Translations under genes and position numbers: made by a program | NCBI RefSeq assembly: GCF_003112455.1 | Contig: NZ_BDQX01000007.1 | Location: 1-47,467, forward strand | Direction of reading: 5' to 3' | Source of the DNA: Paenibacillus agaridevorans | Lineage (GTDB): Bacteria > Bacillota > Bacilli > Paenibacillales > Paenibacillaceae | DNA: 47,467 nucleotides | Shown: piece after piece, positions 1-9,946 of the stretch | How the letters are laid out: each line of letters begins with the position of its first letter | Numbering within the stretch: position 1 is the stretch's first letter | The notes under the pieces: generated by a model | What the model was told of the DNA's origin: nothing | What the model saw: only the letters and a program-made list of their open reading frames with translations | Databases searched by the model: none

Positions 1-88
1 CGCCGAATGATTGCAGCAAGGCTTGGACTTGTTTGGGCTCGTACGGATGCCCAAGCAATTGGATTAGCTGTTCGGATGCTTCTTTCAT
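1..88 (-). CDS. Unidentified protein, N-terminus only (cut by window edge)
   Basis: An ATG at 88 on the minus strand opens a frame that runs to the window edge and gives 29 residues beginning MKEASEQLIQLLGHPYEP. It starts 8 bases after the stop of the DUF4432 gene and would be the next gene of the same transcription unit. A GAGGAGG stretch lies about 20 bases upstream, which is far for a ribosome binding site, so the start is not certain. The visible part is soluble and helix-prone and I do not recognise a family from it. Confidence 0.45.
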   Translation of the reverse strand, partial: MKEASEQLIQLLGHPYEPKQVQALLQSFG

Positions 89-96
89 GCTTCAGG

Positions 97-1194
97 TCAT
101 TTCATGTTCCTCCTCATGTTCTGTAATTGGGATGAGTCAAGATATCCTGCCTTCACGTGGAACGTGACGGCTTCGTGGGGAGGCAATGTTTTCATCTGTC
201 CATTCATTTGGCAGTAGTGCAGCCCTTTGTGTTCCGCTGTTGCAGGCAGCGCCATGCCTAGGGCGTCTTCGCTGCCGGTGCGCGCAATCCAACGGATGCC
301 GTAAGGTGTATCGTCCGGACGGAACGCCACATAATGCCCGTCGCCTTCCGGTGCAAGCTGCATGCAATGCGCCCAGCCTCGCTCGTCCTGGTCATAACGC
401 ATCGTAAACACAATTTCCGGTTCATAGATTTGGGTCTCGGCATCGATGCGATACATCCGTCGCGGATTTCGCGCCAGTTCTTCGATATACGCTAGTAAAG
501 CAGCCGCCTTGTCCGGCGGTAACGTACCCGGAACATCCCGGTGCACCACGATGCTATTGCTTGTATCGTAAATTTCAGCGCCTTCAACGGGACGGAAGTT
601 AACATGACACAAGTAAGCGTAAGACAACGGCTCGTTCCGCTTGTTTGTCACCGTCATGCGGATGTCGAACAACGTTTGATCTTCATAAAGACGAATTTGA
701 GGATTGGCGATATAACCAATCTCAAACGCCCTGCGGTAGTAAGCCTCGCCTCCGACTTCGATATAGCGTCCGTTTTCATCCTCACCGACAGCCACATAGG
801 CCGTATCATAAAACAAAGCCGGTAATTCCCCATGCTGGGGATGAGTGTCCACGGCAGAGGGATTGCCCATAGCGGTCATACCGCAGTGGAGCATGAAACA
901 CCCATAGGACGCGCCGAAATCCTCCGTTTCAGGCGGCTCGTCGAACATCGACTTCATGGTCAGTTCATGGCCGTCAAAGGTCGCTCGCCATATTTGCTGC
1001 CCCTTAAAGGGCAAAATGATCAGTTCTCCCCGGGTATTTTGTATGCGCAGAGCGTGAACGCCGCTTGGGTAAAGGAATCCTGATGCGGATAATTCACCGG
1101 ATTCCATAAAGATGTGCTCTTTGGCGACAAAAAAGTGTTTTTGCAGTTTTAGAGAAGCTCCTTTTACGATGGTCACCTTGTTTTCCAGTCTCAT
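97..1194 (-). CDS. DUF4432 family protein (aldose-1-epimerase-like)
   Basis: This encodes a cytoplasmic protein of about 365 aa that looks like the DUF4432 branch of the galactose-mutarotase-like beta-sandwich fold. Support comes from the overall layout, the HPQHGELPA segment near residue 120, the repeated beta-strand pattern and the YLCHVNF motif near 200, which matches the conserved histidine region of the family. I start at the ATG at 1194 because AAAGGAG stands 5-6 bases before it; the longer frame reaching 1248 lacks a good site. Family members are thought to act on sugar anomers or related sugar derivatives, but the substrate is unknown. It follows the SLH beta-helix gene after a hairpin and probably handles a sugar released by the upstream GH106-like enzyme; that role is inference. 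Confidence 0.8.
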   Translation of the reverse strand: MRLENKVTIVKGASLKLQKHFFVAKEHIFMESGELSASGFLYPSGVHALRIQNTRGELIILPFKGQQIWRATFDGHELTMKSMFDEPPETEDFGASYGCFMLHCGMTAMGNPSAVDTHPQHGELPALFYDTAYVAVGEDENGRYIEVGGEAYYRRAFEIGYIANPQIRLYEDQTLFDIRMTVTNKRNEPLSYAYLCHVNFRPVEGAEIYDTSNSIVVHRDVPGTLPPDKAAALLAYIEELARNPRRMYRIDAETQIYEPEIVFTMRYDQDERGWAHCMQLAPEGDGHYVAFRPDDTPYGIRWIARTGSEDALGMALPATAEHKGLHYCQMNGQMKTLPPHEAVTFHVKAGYLDSSQLQNMRRNMK

Positions 1195-1282
1195 ACGTTC
1201 TCCTTTCTGGCACCAATTCCTCGGATTTATAGATGCCGCGTGCCGCATGCCAACCTGCCATATTACTATTTGATCCCAAAAT

Positions 1283-1317
1283 CAGAGAGCATCGGCCCAC
1301 GGCGGCCGTGCTCTCTG
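1283..1317 (-). terminator. Hairpin terminator or attenuator after the SLH beta-helix gene
   Basis: The arms CAGAGAGCA (1283-1291) and TGCTCTCTG (1309-1317) pair perfectly and are extended by CGGCC/GGCCG. On the minus strand the stem is followed by ATTTTGGG, a weak T tract. It lies between the stop of the SLH gene (1333) and the start of the DUF4432 gene (1194), so it may end or reduce transcription there. Confidence 0.6.
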
Positions 1318-1332
1318 TTCGATTTGCGCTAT

Positions 1333-4300
1333 TTAAAGCATCTGATACAAAAGATAGACGACCTTGGCAACCTCTGCACGAGTGGCTTGAGCGGTCGGGT
1401 TAAAGCGTTGATCGCCAGTCCCGTTCATCAGCCCTGCGCCCGCCAACTGTTCGACCGCATTAACGGCGTACCCGGCAATCAAATCCTGATCCTTATAGGC
1501 TGCAGAAGCTTGCCCCGAAGGTTTAATTCCCGCGTACGCAAGCGCCCGCGCCAGCATAACCGCAAGATCCTGACGAGAAATCTCTGCCGTAGGGTTGAAC
1601 TTGCCGTTGGAGCCTTGGACAATGCCCGCGTCAGCCAGAGCCAGTACTGCTTCGCCATACCAGCTTGTTGCCGATACGTCCGCGAACGGATGCTGCCCGG
1701 ACGATTTCAGATCGAGGATGCGCGCAAGCAGTACGGCCATTTGACCGCGCGTGATATTGCTTGCAGGACTGAAGCGCTCGTCGCCCATACCCAGGATAAT
1801 CCCCTTGGCAGCCATGGACGAGATGTACTTCGCTGCCCAATAGTTCTGCCCAACGTCCCGAAACTCTACTTTATTGCTAACCACCATGTATGAACCGATG
1901 GTTTGCGCAGTAAAGCTGATTTGGCCGCTATTGTAACGTCCGCCGAGGTTAACCGTCGTGCCGTCTTCCAGCAGTTGGAACACCGTGACATAGATCTCTT
2001 CAAAATCCGCTTCGTTAATCGGCAGCGTTATACGCACGGACGAATCGATGGAAGAGATCGGTTTACCGTCTGCTTCGAGTTGAATATGAATGATTTGACC
2101 GTTTATCATTTGTTGGCGTTGCGCTTCGGTCAAGCTTGAACCGTCGGCCGCGGACACTATAAGGGTCACCTCTTGCGCCTGATCCCCGATTGCCGAGCGC
2201 AATGCAGATAGCGGAAGATGCAAACCAGCCATCGCAGTCTCAAATTGAACACCGTTTACTCCCTGAGCGGACGCAAGCGCCAGCAGGTCGGAAGGGAACG
2301 TTAATGTCGCCTGAGAAGCTCCGCTGCCGCCAATCTCCATCGTAAGATTGGATTGGCCGTCCGTATTCGTCACATGCTTGCCCAAGTAGTCAGCCGCATT
2401 CGTGATTGTCAGCTTGGCAGGATCCGGTGTCACTACGGGCGTCACGGGTCCGTTGCTGCCCGTAGTGCCCGGGTCCGGAGTGTCCGGCAGTTTAATGTTG
2501 CTGTACGGATACAGGGTAATCTCTTGCGTCATCCCGTAGACACTGAAGAACCCGTCCTCCATAATCGGATTATCGTTATCGATCACATCGAATACTTTAA
2601 CCCCATCCACATAGAGGAATATCCTCACGCCTTGATCCACATTAATGGCGCCGGTTCGAATGCTATGGCGTTGATTTGGTTTGTACTGCACATTTTCTAC
2701 GTTTCCAAACCTCGGCGTATAACCGGGTATTGTGCCGATGAGCATTTCTCTAACGCCATTCGTCCACTTCTGTAATTCCCAGGTATCGTGATTGACCAGG
2801 ATTGCATAGCTTTTGGTGGAAGCGTCCAGAAACATCGTATACGGATCCTGATCCCGCAGCGTAAATCCAAGCCAGTCAGGCCCATCCATCGTCAAGTTCG
2901 ATTCCATGTCGAATGTAAGCACAACATCGCCATACTTTGCCCCGGTGTACCCGCTGTTCTCCGAAACGGTAATGCCGGTTTCAGGCGGAGTCAGCGCTGT
3001 CACAGGTTTGCTCCAATACGATGTAGCCCGAATCGCATCATCCAACGAAACTTCCGGAGCTGTAATCGGCCCCGTCGCACTGTTCATACGCTTCACTGTT
3101 ATTGTCCATAAGTAAGACTTGCTGCCATTTGAAATGGTGAAAGTAATCGGACCTTGAGAAAAATCTAGCGAATCGCCGTTGTAACCGGTGACGGAGTAGC
3201 CTTCCTTAAGCGTAAATACAGGCGTAAGCGCCGTCAGATCCACATCTTCCGATACAAAGACTTTTGCGGTTTGATCGAGCGGCTGAATCGATATGGTGCT
3301 CTCTTCGTTCAAGATCGATAAATTCAGCAGCGCAGAATCTTTTTTCAAATAAAGTGCCGGCGAGTCCGTATACATTTCCAATTGTATTTGGTGTATGGCC
3401 ACTGTTCTTTGCGGAACGTCATCGGCAATATTCGCATAGTTCGACTGCAACCCCGCATTGGATATAATCGCTTCCGCTCCCGGAACGGACGCAAAGTCTC
3501 CCCCTGGAACGTACGTATTATCAACTACCGAGTTGTTGAAGCCATAATCTCTGCTCCGATTGACGCTGTAATAATTATTATGGATATGGTTATCGTGAAT
3601 GTTAGAGGCCCATATGGAATTCCACCAATAGACGGGACCGCCGACCACATTATTTTTCACATCAATGTAGGCGGATCCTGAGTCCAGGTAAATGCCGACG
3701 TCATGGGTATTGGGATCGTCATGATAACCGTAGACATAGTTTCCGGAGATCACTGTGCCTGGCTGAGCGCCAAGATTATAGATTAATCCTCCGTCGTGCA
3801 GTATTTTGCCTACATCATAGATTAAATTATTCTCGATCCGATTATTCTTGGCGCTTGTCGGAGTCGTGTATCCTTCCTCTCCCCCTGGATCCTGACGACC
3901 CCATCCCCAGCCGATAGAAATCCCAGAGTAGGGGACGGCATGAATCTCGTTTTGAGCAACAACCGTGTTCTCCGTAAAGCCTACTAAGATTGCCACGGAA
4001 TCCAAATAATCTACGCCTGTTCTCGTAATGTAGTTATTGCTGACAGTATTGTTTTTCACAATATCTCTTGCATCGTCAACATAGGCATGATGATCATCGT
4101 TGCTGCCGACGAAGATTCCGCCCGAGGAAATATCGTGAAATGCGTTGCCGACGACCTGGTTGTCCTGGCTTGCCTGCCATAAACGCAATCCGCCGGCACC
4201 CAGATTTCTAAAGGTGTTGTTCTCCACAATGATATGATGGCTATAACTGATTTCTACCGCAGAAGGCACGAAAACAACCGCATGCGTTTCGACATAAGTG

Positions 4301-6813
4301 CCGCCTTGCGCATCTGCATAACTATGGGTATTCGGTCCGCTCCAACCCGCATATTCGAACGTCAGACCGCTGAATGTTAAATTTTGTACGGGCGAATCCA
4401 GCGTTCCTTGCACAACCAGCAACTTCTCTGCAGCCGGCAAAACCGCAGACAGGCTCGAGATATTCTGTCCTGCTTTGGGCTTGTAATACAAAGTGGCAAC
4501 GCCGCTTTGATCAACTGTCCCTTGGCGATCTAAATACCATTCCCCTGCTTGATTCAGAAGTTCATAGGCATTCTCAATCCAGGTTGGCCGATCGTTCGCT
4601 ACTGGCGAGCGCGACCAATAAACCGGATCCAATACGAGATTGGTACCATCTGCGCTCACACGTTCGCCCCTGATAATGTTATGGTGCCACTCACGTAAAA
4701 TATGCACCTCAAGGTTATCCACATTGTGCCAATTATGAAGATTATAACTTGCCGGCACTATGAACCCGGACCTGTCCGCCTTGTTAAAGAGGATATTATC
4801 CGTCAGTTTGTTCGGCCCGTTGCTTGTATTTCCGGTCGAAGAAGACGAGGTGACGGCTTGATTGAAGGAATAGGTTGCACCTGTTAATTGAGCCCCTGCT
4901 GCAGAAACGATGCCTGCTGGAGCCGGTAAAGTTGTTGATGTTGCCGCCGGCAACACTTCCGCCTCCACAAGCTGGAAACCGTAGTATATATTCCCTTCGT
5001 ACAATTCTCCATTTCTCGTTTTCTGTGGAATGATCCGAATGTAGCGGCCTTCAACCGGTTGCTCAAAGATAAACTCCTGCGCAGCGCCATGACTATCCGG
5101 AATTTGACTTAATCTCAACGCATCCTGATAATCGACGCCGTTCAGCGAGGTTTGGATAATCATTTCTTCCGGATAGTGAAGATTTTTTAATTCCGGGGTA
5201 TAAACGGGATATAGTCTTACTCCTCCTACTTCTTGCGGAGTGCCAAGGTCAATTGTAACTTTGGCGTCAGCTCTATTCGGTGTAACGTCTAAATGGGAAG
5301 TAAACTGTCCTTGCGAGCCATTTAGGATGCCATCGGTAATTTTATCTTTCGAAAATTTCAAATCCGGATATTCCCATGAGCCTGGTGCATCAACGGGAGC
5401 ATTTCTGGCAAGATTGGCAGTGCGATATACGGCAAAGTCAGCCAATTGAAGCATGTAAATGGTTACACCTTCATACTCTTCTCCTTTGCCTAGTTTACTA
5501 GTTCTTAGACGAATATACTTAGCCTCAGTTGGCGCAAAGTTTACCGTTAGCGATGGTTCCGTCCACTGGGCGTCGGTAACTTGCGTTATTAATGTCCAGT
5601 TAGCGTTATCGTTGCTTTTTTCGATAACGAAATCTACCGGCACATTCAGCGCCACGCCACCTTCCATTCGCGCCCATAGTCGGATCGCAGAGATTGGCTC
5701 GGCCCGCTCGCTGCTCAACTCAATCGACGCGATTCTTTCTATGGCAGGATCGGGGTTGCTTACCGTCGTGATGTTGGTAGTCGGATCTCCGTCTGTCATG
5801 TAGCTTGCCGGCCAGATGTCCGGAATCAACTGCCCCTGAACAGTGGCGAGCTTGTTTAATGCCACATTCGTGCTGAAATCTGTCCGTTCAACCAAATTCA
5901 GGTCGGAGGTATATTCATTTCCCTTGCTGCCGACAATCACCTCGGACAGGATGAGACGATGCTTGCCCGGTTCCAGCCGGTTGGATTCTCCCAGCTTCGT
6001 TACGTTAATCTTCACATAACGAGCTGCCTGATTGTCGAAGTCATACACATGCTCGGTTTGCAGATCCGGCGTCGCTTCTCCGACAACCGACTTGGCAACC
6101 GTGAAGTTAACGCCGTCCTGCGACACTTCAATCGTGAAGTCGACAGGAAATCCCGCAGCTTTCTCAGCGACCGTCTTTAGGGAAGACGGATACAGCCTGA
6201 CCCTGGACACGTCATTCCTGACTTCGCCCAGGTCGATCGTAACCCACTCGTTCGCATCCGCAGTCGCATGCACCTCGCTCAGGAATCCGTCCGATCCCGA
6301 CCATTGCCAATCGGTAGGGCTTTCTTCGCTCTTCGCGCGCGTTGCCCGCTCGCCGTTGACATAGAACTGCCTTGCGCCTTCGGCTCCCGCAGGTACAGTC
6401 GCTTTATAGATACCGAGGCTCGGATCGAACAGCGTCCACCCCTCTACCTTCTTGCCTCCGGACAGGACAGGCTTGGCGCCTGGCGCTGCTGTGTATATGA
6501 CACGATAATTGCCCTTGCCCGAATCTTCCGGTCCGAATTGCAATGTGTCGTCTATCGCATATGTCCCATTTTTCAGATAGACTACAATGTCCCCCGTCAT
6601 CCCGCTGATCTGGTCTCTTACCACGTCTCTTGCCCATTTGATCGTCTTGAACGGGTTTGACTCGCTGCCCGTATTCTGGTCGTCCCCGTCCGGGGACACC
6701 CAGTACTCCAGATAGGGCTGATCCGTGCTGGCCGCCGCCATGCTCGGGAACGAACTCAGCATCATCATGATCGCAATCGCGATTATTTGTAAACGCTTAC
6801 TCATTCCTTTCAT
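1333..6813 (-). CDS. Secreted SLH-anchored protein with discoidin domains and parallel beta-helix
   Basis: An 1826-aa exported protein. The signal peptide (1 to about 27) has a Lys/Arg start, a hydrophobic core and an Ala-rich cleavage region. Residues 35-75 (YWVSPDGDDQNTGS...) are the usual N-terminal cap of right-handed beta-helix proteins. Three F5/8 type C (discoidin-like) modules follow at about 168-292, 311-464 and 468-618. The beta-helix core is at about 700-1100, with many N-N-x-I/V rungs. A cadherin-like beta-sandwich (1145-1245), a LamG/concanavalin-like region (1264-1441), a Pro/Thr linker, a further beta domain (1465-1640) and three SLH domains (1648-1824) complete it. SLH domains normally bind pyruvylated cell-wall polysaccharide, so this should sit on the cell surface. 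The helix suggests a polysaccharide lyase or hydrolase, but I cannot assign catalytic residues. The start at 6813 follows GGAGGTGC. It lies 20 bases after the GH106-like gene, in the same operon. Confidence 0.9.
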   Translation of the reverse strand: MKGMSKRLQIIAIAIMMMLSSFPSMAAASTDQPYLEYWVSPDGDDQNTGSESNPFKTIKWARDVVRDQISGMTGDIVVYLKNGTYAIDDTLQFGPEDSGKGNYRVIYTAAPGAKPVLSGGKKVEGWTLFDPSLGIYKATVPAGAEGARQFYVNGERATRAKSEESPTDWQWSGSDGFLSEVHATADANEWVTIDLGEVRNDVSRVRLYPSSLKTVAEKAAGFPVDFTIEVSQDGVNFTVAKSVVGEATPDLQTEHVYDFDNQAARYVKINVTKLGESNRLEPGKHRLILSEVIVGSKGNEYTSDLNLVERTDFSTNVALNKLATVQGQLIPDIWPASYMTDGDPTTNITTVSNPDPAIERIASIELSSERAEPISAIRLWARMEGGVALNVPVDFVIEKSNDNANWTLITQVTDAQWTEPSLTVNFAPTEAKYIRLRTSKLGKGEEYEGVTIYMLQLADFAVYRTANLARNAPVDAPGSWEYPDLKFSKDKITDGILNGSQGQFTSHLDVTPNRADAKVTIDLGTPQEVGGVRLYPVYTPELKNLHYPEEMIIQTSLNGVDYQDALRLSQIPDSHGAAQEFIFEQPVEGRYIRIIPQKTRNGELYEGNIYYGFQLVEAEVLPAATSTTLPAPAGIVSAAGAQLTGATYSFNQAVTSSSSTGNTSNGPNKLTDNILFNKADRSGFIVPASYNLHNWHNVDNLEVHILREWHHNIIRGERVSADGTNLVLDPVYWSRSPVANDRPTWIENAYELLNQAGEWYLDRQGTVDQSGVATLYYKPKAGQNISSLSAVLPAAEKLLVVQGTLDSPVQNLTFSGLTFEYAGWSGPNTHSYADAQGGTYVETHAVVFVPSAVEISYSHHIIVENNTFRNLGAGGLRLWQASQDNQVVGNAFHDISSGGIFVGSNDDHHAYVDDARDIVKNNTVSNNYITRTGVDYLDSVAILVGFTENTVVAQNEIHAVPYSGISIGWGWGRQDPGGEEGYTTPTSAKNNRIENNLIYDVGKILHDGGLIYNLGAQPGTVISGNYVYGYHDDPNTHDVGIYLDSGSAYIDVKNNVVGGPVYWWNSIWASNIHDNHIHNNYYSVNRSRDYGFNNSVVDNTYVPGGDFASVPGAEAIISNAGLQSNYANIADDVPQRTVAIHQIQLEMYTDSPALYLKKDSALLNLSILNEESTISIQPLDQTAKVFVSEDVDLTALTPVFTLKEGYSVTGYNGDSLDFSQGPITFTISNGSKSYLWTITVKRMNSATGPITAPEVSLDDAIRATSYWSKPVTALTPPETGITVSENSGYTGAKYGDVVLTFDMESNLTMDGPDWLGFTLRDQDPYTMFLDASTKSYAILVNHDTWELQKWTNGVREMLIGTIPGYTPRFGNVENVQYKPNQRHSIRTGAINVDQGVRIFLYVDGVKVFDVIDNDNPIMEDGFFSVYGMTQEITLYPYSNIKLPDTPDPGTTGSNGPVTPVVTPDPAKLTITNAADYLGKHVTNTDGQSNLTMEIGGSGASQATLTFPSDLLALASAQGVNGVQFETAMAGLHLPLSALRSAIGDQAQEVTLIVSAADGSSLTEAQRQQMINGQIIHIQLEADGKPISSIDSSVRITLPINEADFEEIYVTVFQLLEDGTTVNLGGRYNSGQISFTAQTIGSYMVVSNKVEFRDVGQNYWAAKYISSMAAKGIILGMGDERFSPASNITRGQMAVLLARILDLKSSGQHPFADVSATSWYGEAVLALADAGIVQGSNGKFNPTAEISRQDLAVMLARALAYAGIKPSGQASAAYKDQDLIAGYAVNAVEQLAGAGLMNGTGDQRFNPTAQATRAEVAKVVYLLYQML
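6788..6801 (-). promoter_or_regulatory. cre-like catabolite repression site inside the SLH gene start
   Basis: AGTAAGCGTTTACA on the minus strand matches the cre pattern TGWNANCGNTNWCA at 13 of 14 positions. It covers codons 4-8 (from Ser to Leu, plus the first base of a Gln codon), starting 9 bases after the start of the start codon. CcpA-HPr(Ser-P) can block elongation from such intragenic sites in Bacilli. The codons also encode a normal basic signal-peptide start, so chance is possible. Confidence 0.4.
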
Positions 6814-6833
6814 CTTCGCACCTCCAGTTATAT

Positions 6834-9800
6834 TTACAACCTCTCAGAATCTGGACACTTCACAATGACGGTCGCTCCGTCCATTAGACCGTAATCCTCC
6901 AGTTGATAATAGATAACCTGGTTCCACTCTCCCTCGAAAGCCTCCGGACCGCACCATACCGGATTAAAAAACGCGTGATGCAGCGGGCCGAACGTGTTTC
7001 GCAGCGAACTGACGACTTCGATCTCGATCGTATTGTCGCCCGTGATGCAGAACGGTGTAATATCGATTTCCCAGGGGCGCGAGATCAGCAACTGCTCTGA
7101 CCCCTGGTTCACTTTTACCTTAAACAAGGTGCCTTTCGGATCGTTCAGCCGCAAGATCGCCCTGCGGTCTTTAAGCTCGGGCAGCAAGACCGTGTTTCGA
7201 TAGACGATGTTGCCTGAGTAAAAGGGATACCCCTGACCGACCCAGCTTCCGTTCGTCAGCCCGCAGGGCTCATCGGACAACGCGTACGAGCGGCCGCCCG
7301 TGGGTACGACGCCGAAATCGCCGACTATATAGATGTCCTCAATTTCGATGCCATACCGATAATCGCACGCCAGCAGAATGTCGTTCGTCCCCTGTCTGAT
7401 GTAAGCGGAGATGTCGATCAAGCCAAACTGCTTGTCCCAGTAATACTCATCCGTAACGGTGTCGACCGTGTGACCGTTAATCGCAAGACGCCAGTTATGC
7501 GCCTGCTCGATCACGATGTGCACCGCCTGTCCCTCCGATTTGCAGCGGAATTGAAAGCTCAGCTGCAAAGCGCGCGGCTCGCCTTGTTGAACGCCGTTGC
7601 GCTCGACGACCCATGGCTGTACGCCGTCATATTCGCCGAATCCGGATTCCTGCCGCATTTTACGCCTGATCTTCCATACCGGTACTTCTTCGCTCCATGC
7701 CTCGCGATCGACGGAATAACGGCAATAGTCCAGCGTTAATACGTTTTTGTGCGTTCGCTTGAACGTCCAATTCGGGCTTAAGTCAATGCTATATTCCGCG
7801 ATCCAGTTCACCGGCTCCGCCGGAACAAAACTCGCGGACGCGTCGACGTAATAGACGATACTTCCGCAAGTCGCGAGAAACGTATCGATTTCCAGCCCGT
7901 ACGGGCACGCAGCGGCGCAGACGTCCGTCATGTCCCCCGTGAACAAATCAAGCCGCTTCAGCTTGCCTGCCGTCGGCAGCAAAATGCGGATTTGAGCCGC
8001 CGTCTCCTTGCTCGTATTGGCCACAAAATAGTAATATTCATGCCGATCCCGTCTGCCATGCACATAAACGTCTTTCGTTTCGCTGCCGTCCAGCCCTTCC
8101 ACTTTGACTTCCCGATGGAGGAGACCGGATAATATCCGTTTCAGTTCGCCGCTGCAACCGGCATCCACCGAATAAACATTCTGCAACCGTTCGAGGTTCT
8201 TCCACCTGCCAGCGTTCTCTCTGCCGTCGATATGCGTCGGTTTATCACCGACAAAAACAACTTTCCCGCCTTTATCTGCAAAACGTTCCAGCAGGTTGAC
8301 CGTGTTCTCTGACCAGGTCAACGACGGGGGGACGACTACCACCTTATATTTCCCGGCACTGGCGACCGCCATCATCGCCGTTCCATCCACCTCTTCCTTA
8401 ATAGCAGCATTATGTTCCATAATAATCTCGTCGCCGAAATCGAATGCCACTTGGCAGGACAGCAGATGCACCGTCAGCTCGATCAGTAGGCGATCGTAAT
8501 GCCCGATGTGAAAACGATGCTTCTTCTCGAATGTCGCCCACAGCGACCCGATCGGATGCAGCACCAACGTATCTGCCATATATTCACCCTGAGCGCATAC
8601 CCACGACGCCCGGGCAAAATAATCGTTCATGATCCGATAGCTGTCCCAGTAAGGCTGATGGTAGCTGATCGTCGGCGGATAATCCCTCTTGCGATCGCCT
8701 GTCATGGCGTACAGAACGAGATGCTGGCACAAAAAAGTGATGCCGAGGACAAAGTTGTAATCCGCCAGCCACTTCTGGTCTTCGAAGGTCATACTGTGCC
8801 CGCTGACGCCGAAAATTTCGCTCAGCACCCGTTTGCGGCCATACTGATGCGCCACGCTGGACACCTGTTTCATCGTGAGCGGCGTTGGCGTCTGGACGGA
8901 AGTTCGATCATCGGCATTGTCCGTCGGAATCGTAAGCTGGCGGCACAGGTGATCAATGCCGGGGATATGCATGTACGCATAATGGGGCATCGCCGCGCCT
9001 ATGCTCGTGGCCTGCCTGTACATCGAGTCTTCCTCGAAATAATGGCCTGTGTACTGGAGTCCGTTCCGTTCGCAAAATTCGAAGACGGGCTGCGAAAACG
9101 CCGCGATAAATCGCTTCGTCAACGCTTTAAAGTACGCGTATTTAATCGCATGATGGTCGCCGCAAGGATAGAACAGACTCGGCAGCACATCGGCAAGCTC
9201 GTAACCTTCCAACTCGCAGAAATAATGGTCGAACCCGGTTGTCCACGGCATAGCGTTCGGTTCCGAGCCGATAAACTGCGGTTCGTCTGTAAAAATACCC
9301 GGCAGATGCGCACCGAACTCGGCGCCGAAGCGGCTTTCGTATCGTTCGTGCGTGATCGCCAGAAATTGCCGCACGGCTTCCGGATTAAGCAAGTCGGCAT
9401 ACGTCGCATGGTTGTACCAGGCGCTAGGCGCCTGGCTCATCATCTTGAAGGCGACCAAGCGCGCATCGCACACACCCCGCACATCCGCCGCTTCGGCTCC
9501 CGCAACGCGCTCGTAACGTTCCGGCTTCCCGTCTTGCATGAACATTTTGAATACGCCGACGACATCCCGATCCGCCAAGTATCGCCCGACCTCTTCAACT
9601 TTAATATCGATTTTCAACAAATATTTCGCCCTGAACGCCTCGTTCTCGGCCGTTACAAGACCGCCCGCCGCGCCGCTCGGCCATTTATCCTCGTCATACA
9701 GCCAAGTCTCCATGCCCAGCTTCTTGCCTTCTTCGAGCGTCGCCGCTACCCGATCCATCCATTCCTCGGAAAGGTATGGCGTTAGCAAGCCGACCCTGGA

Positions 9801-9944
9801 ATGCATGAAGTATCCACCGAAGCCTTGCTTCTTCATCTCGCGAACTTGCCGTCTCAACTCCTCGTCGGCAAGCATGTCGTTCCACGCCCAGAATGGAGAC
9901 GGCCTGAACGAATTTTGGGGTTCTCTGAACGCATCTGTATCCAT
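6834..9944 (-). CDS. GH106-like glycoside hydrolase (alpha-L-rhamnosidase-like)
   Basis: A 1036-aa protein with no signal peptide, so probably cytoplasmic. The N-terminus has the hallmark opening of the GH106 / PF17132 group: PSPFWAWND, then EMKKQGFGGYFMHSRVG, then LYDEDKWPSG near residue 85, forming the first strands of a TIM barrel. IFTDEPQF near 215 is a barrel-end motif with acidic residues. The C-terminal third (from about 800) is built of beta-sandwich, galactose-binding-like modules. Characterised GH106 members remove alpha-L-rhamnose, for example from rhamnogalacturonan, but this group is broad and the substrate here is inferred. Its ATG is 2 bases after the stop of the binding-protein gene, so the two are translationally linked, which suggests it trims oligosaccharides brought in by that transporter. 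Confidence 0.85.
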   Translation of the reverse strand: MDTDAFREPQNSFRPSPFWAWNDMLADEELRRQVREMKKQGFGGYFMHSRVGLLTPYLSEEWMDRVAATLEEGKKLGMETWLYDEDKWPSGAAGGLVTAENEAFRAKYLLKIDIKVEEVGRYLADRDVVGVFKMFMQDGKPERYERVAGAEAADVRGVCDARLVAFKMMSQAPSAWYNHATYADLLNPEAVRQFLAITHERYESRFGAEFGAHLPGIFTDEPQFIGSEPNAMPWTTGFDHYFCELEGYELADVLPSLFYPCGDHHAIKYAYFKALTKRFIAAFSQPVFEFCERNGLQYTGHYFEEDSMYRQATSIGAAMPHYAYMHIPGIDHLCRQLTIPTDNADDRTSVQTPTPLTMKQVSSVAHQYGRKRVLSEIFGVSGHSMTFEDQKWLADYNFVLGITFLCQHLVLYAMTGDRKRDYPPTISYHQPYWDSYRIMNDYFARASWVCAQGEYMADTLVLHPIGSLWATFEKKHRFHIGHYDRLLIELTVHLLSCQVAFDFGDEIIMEHNAAIKEEVDGTAMMAVASAGKYKVVVVPPSLTWSENTVNLLERFADKGGKVVFVGDKPTHIDGRENAGRWKNLERLQNVYSVDAGCSGELKRILSGLLHREVKVEGLDGSETKDVYVHGRRDRHEYYYFVANTSKETAAQIRILLPTAGKLKRLDLFTGDMTDVCAAACPYGLEIDTFLATCGSIVYYVDASASFVPAEPVNWIAEYSIDLSPNWTFKRTHKNVLTLDYCRYSVDREAWSEEVPVWKIRRKMRQESGFGEYDGVQPWVVERNGVQQGEPRALQLSFQFRCKSEGQAVHIVIEQAHNWRLAINGHTVDTVTDEYYWDKQFGLIDISAYIRQGTNDILLACDYRYGIEIEDIYIVGDFGVVPTGGRSYALSDEPCGLTNGSWVGQGYPFYSGNIVYRNTVLLPELKDRRAILRLNDPKGTLFKVKVNQGSEQLLISRPWEIDITPFCITGDNTIEIEVVSSLRNTFGPLHHAFFNPVWCGPEAFEGEWNQVIYYQLEDYGLMDGATVIVKCPDSERL

Positions 9945-9946
9945 GA

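Noticed and set aside
8499..9785. 428-codon plus-strand open frame
   Set aside because: It is antisense to the GH106-like gene, has an Arg/His/Cys-rich composition typical of shadow frames and shows no domain.
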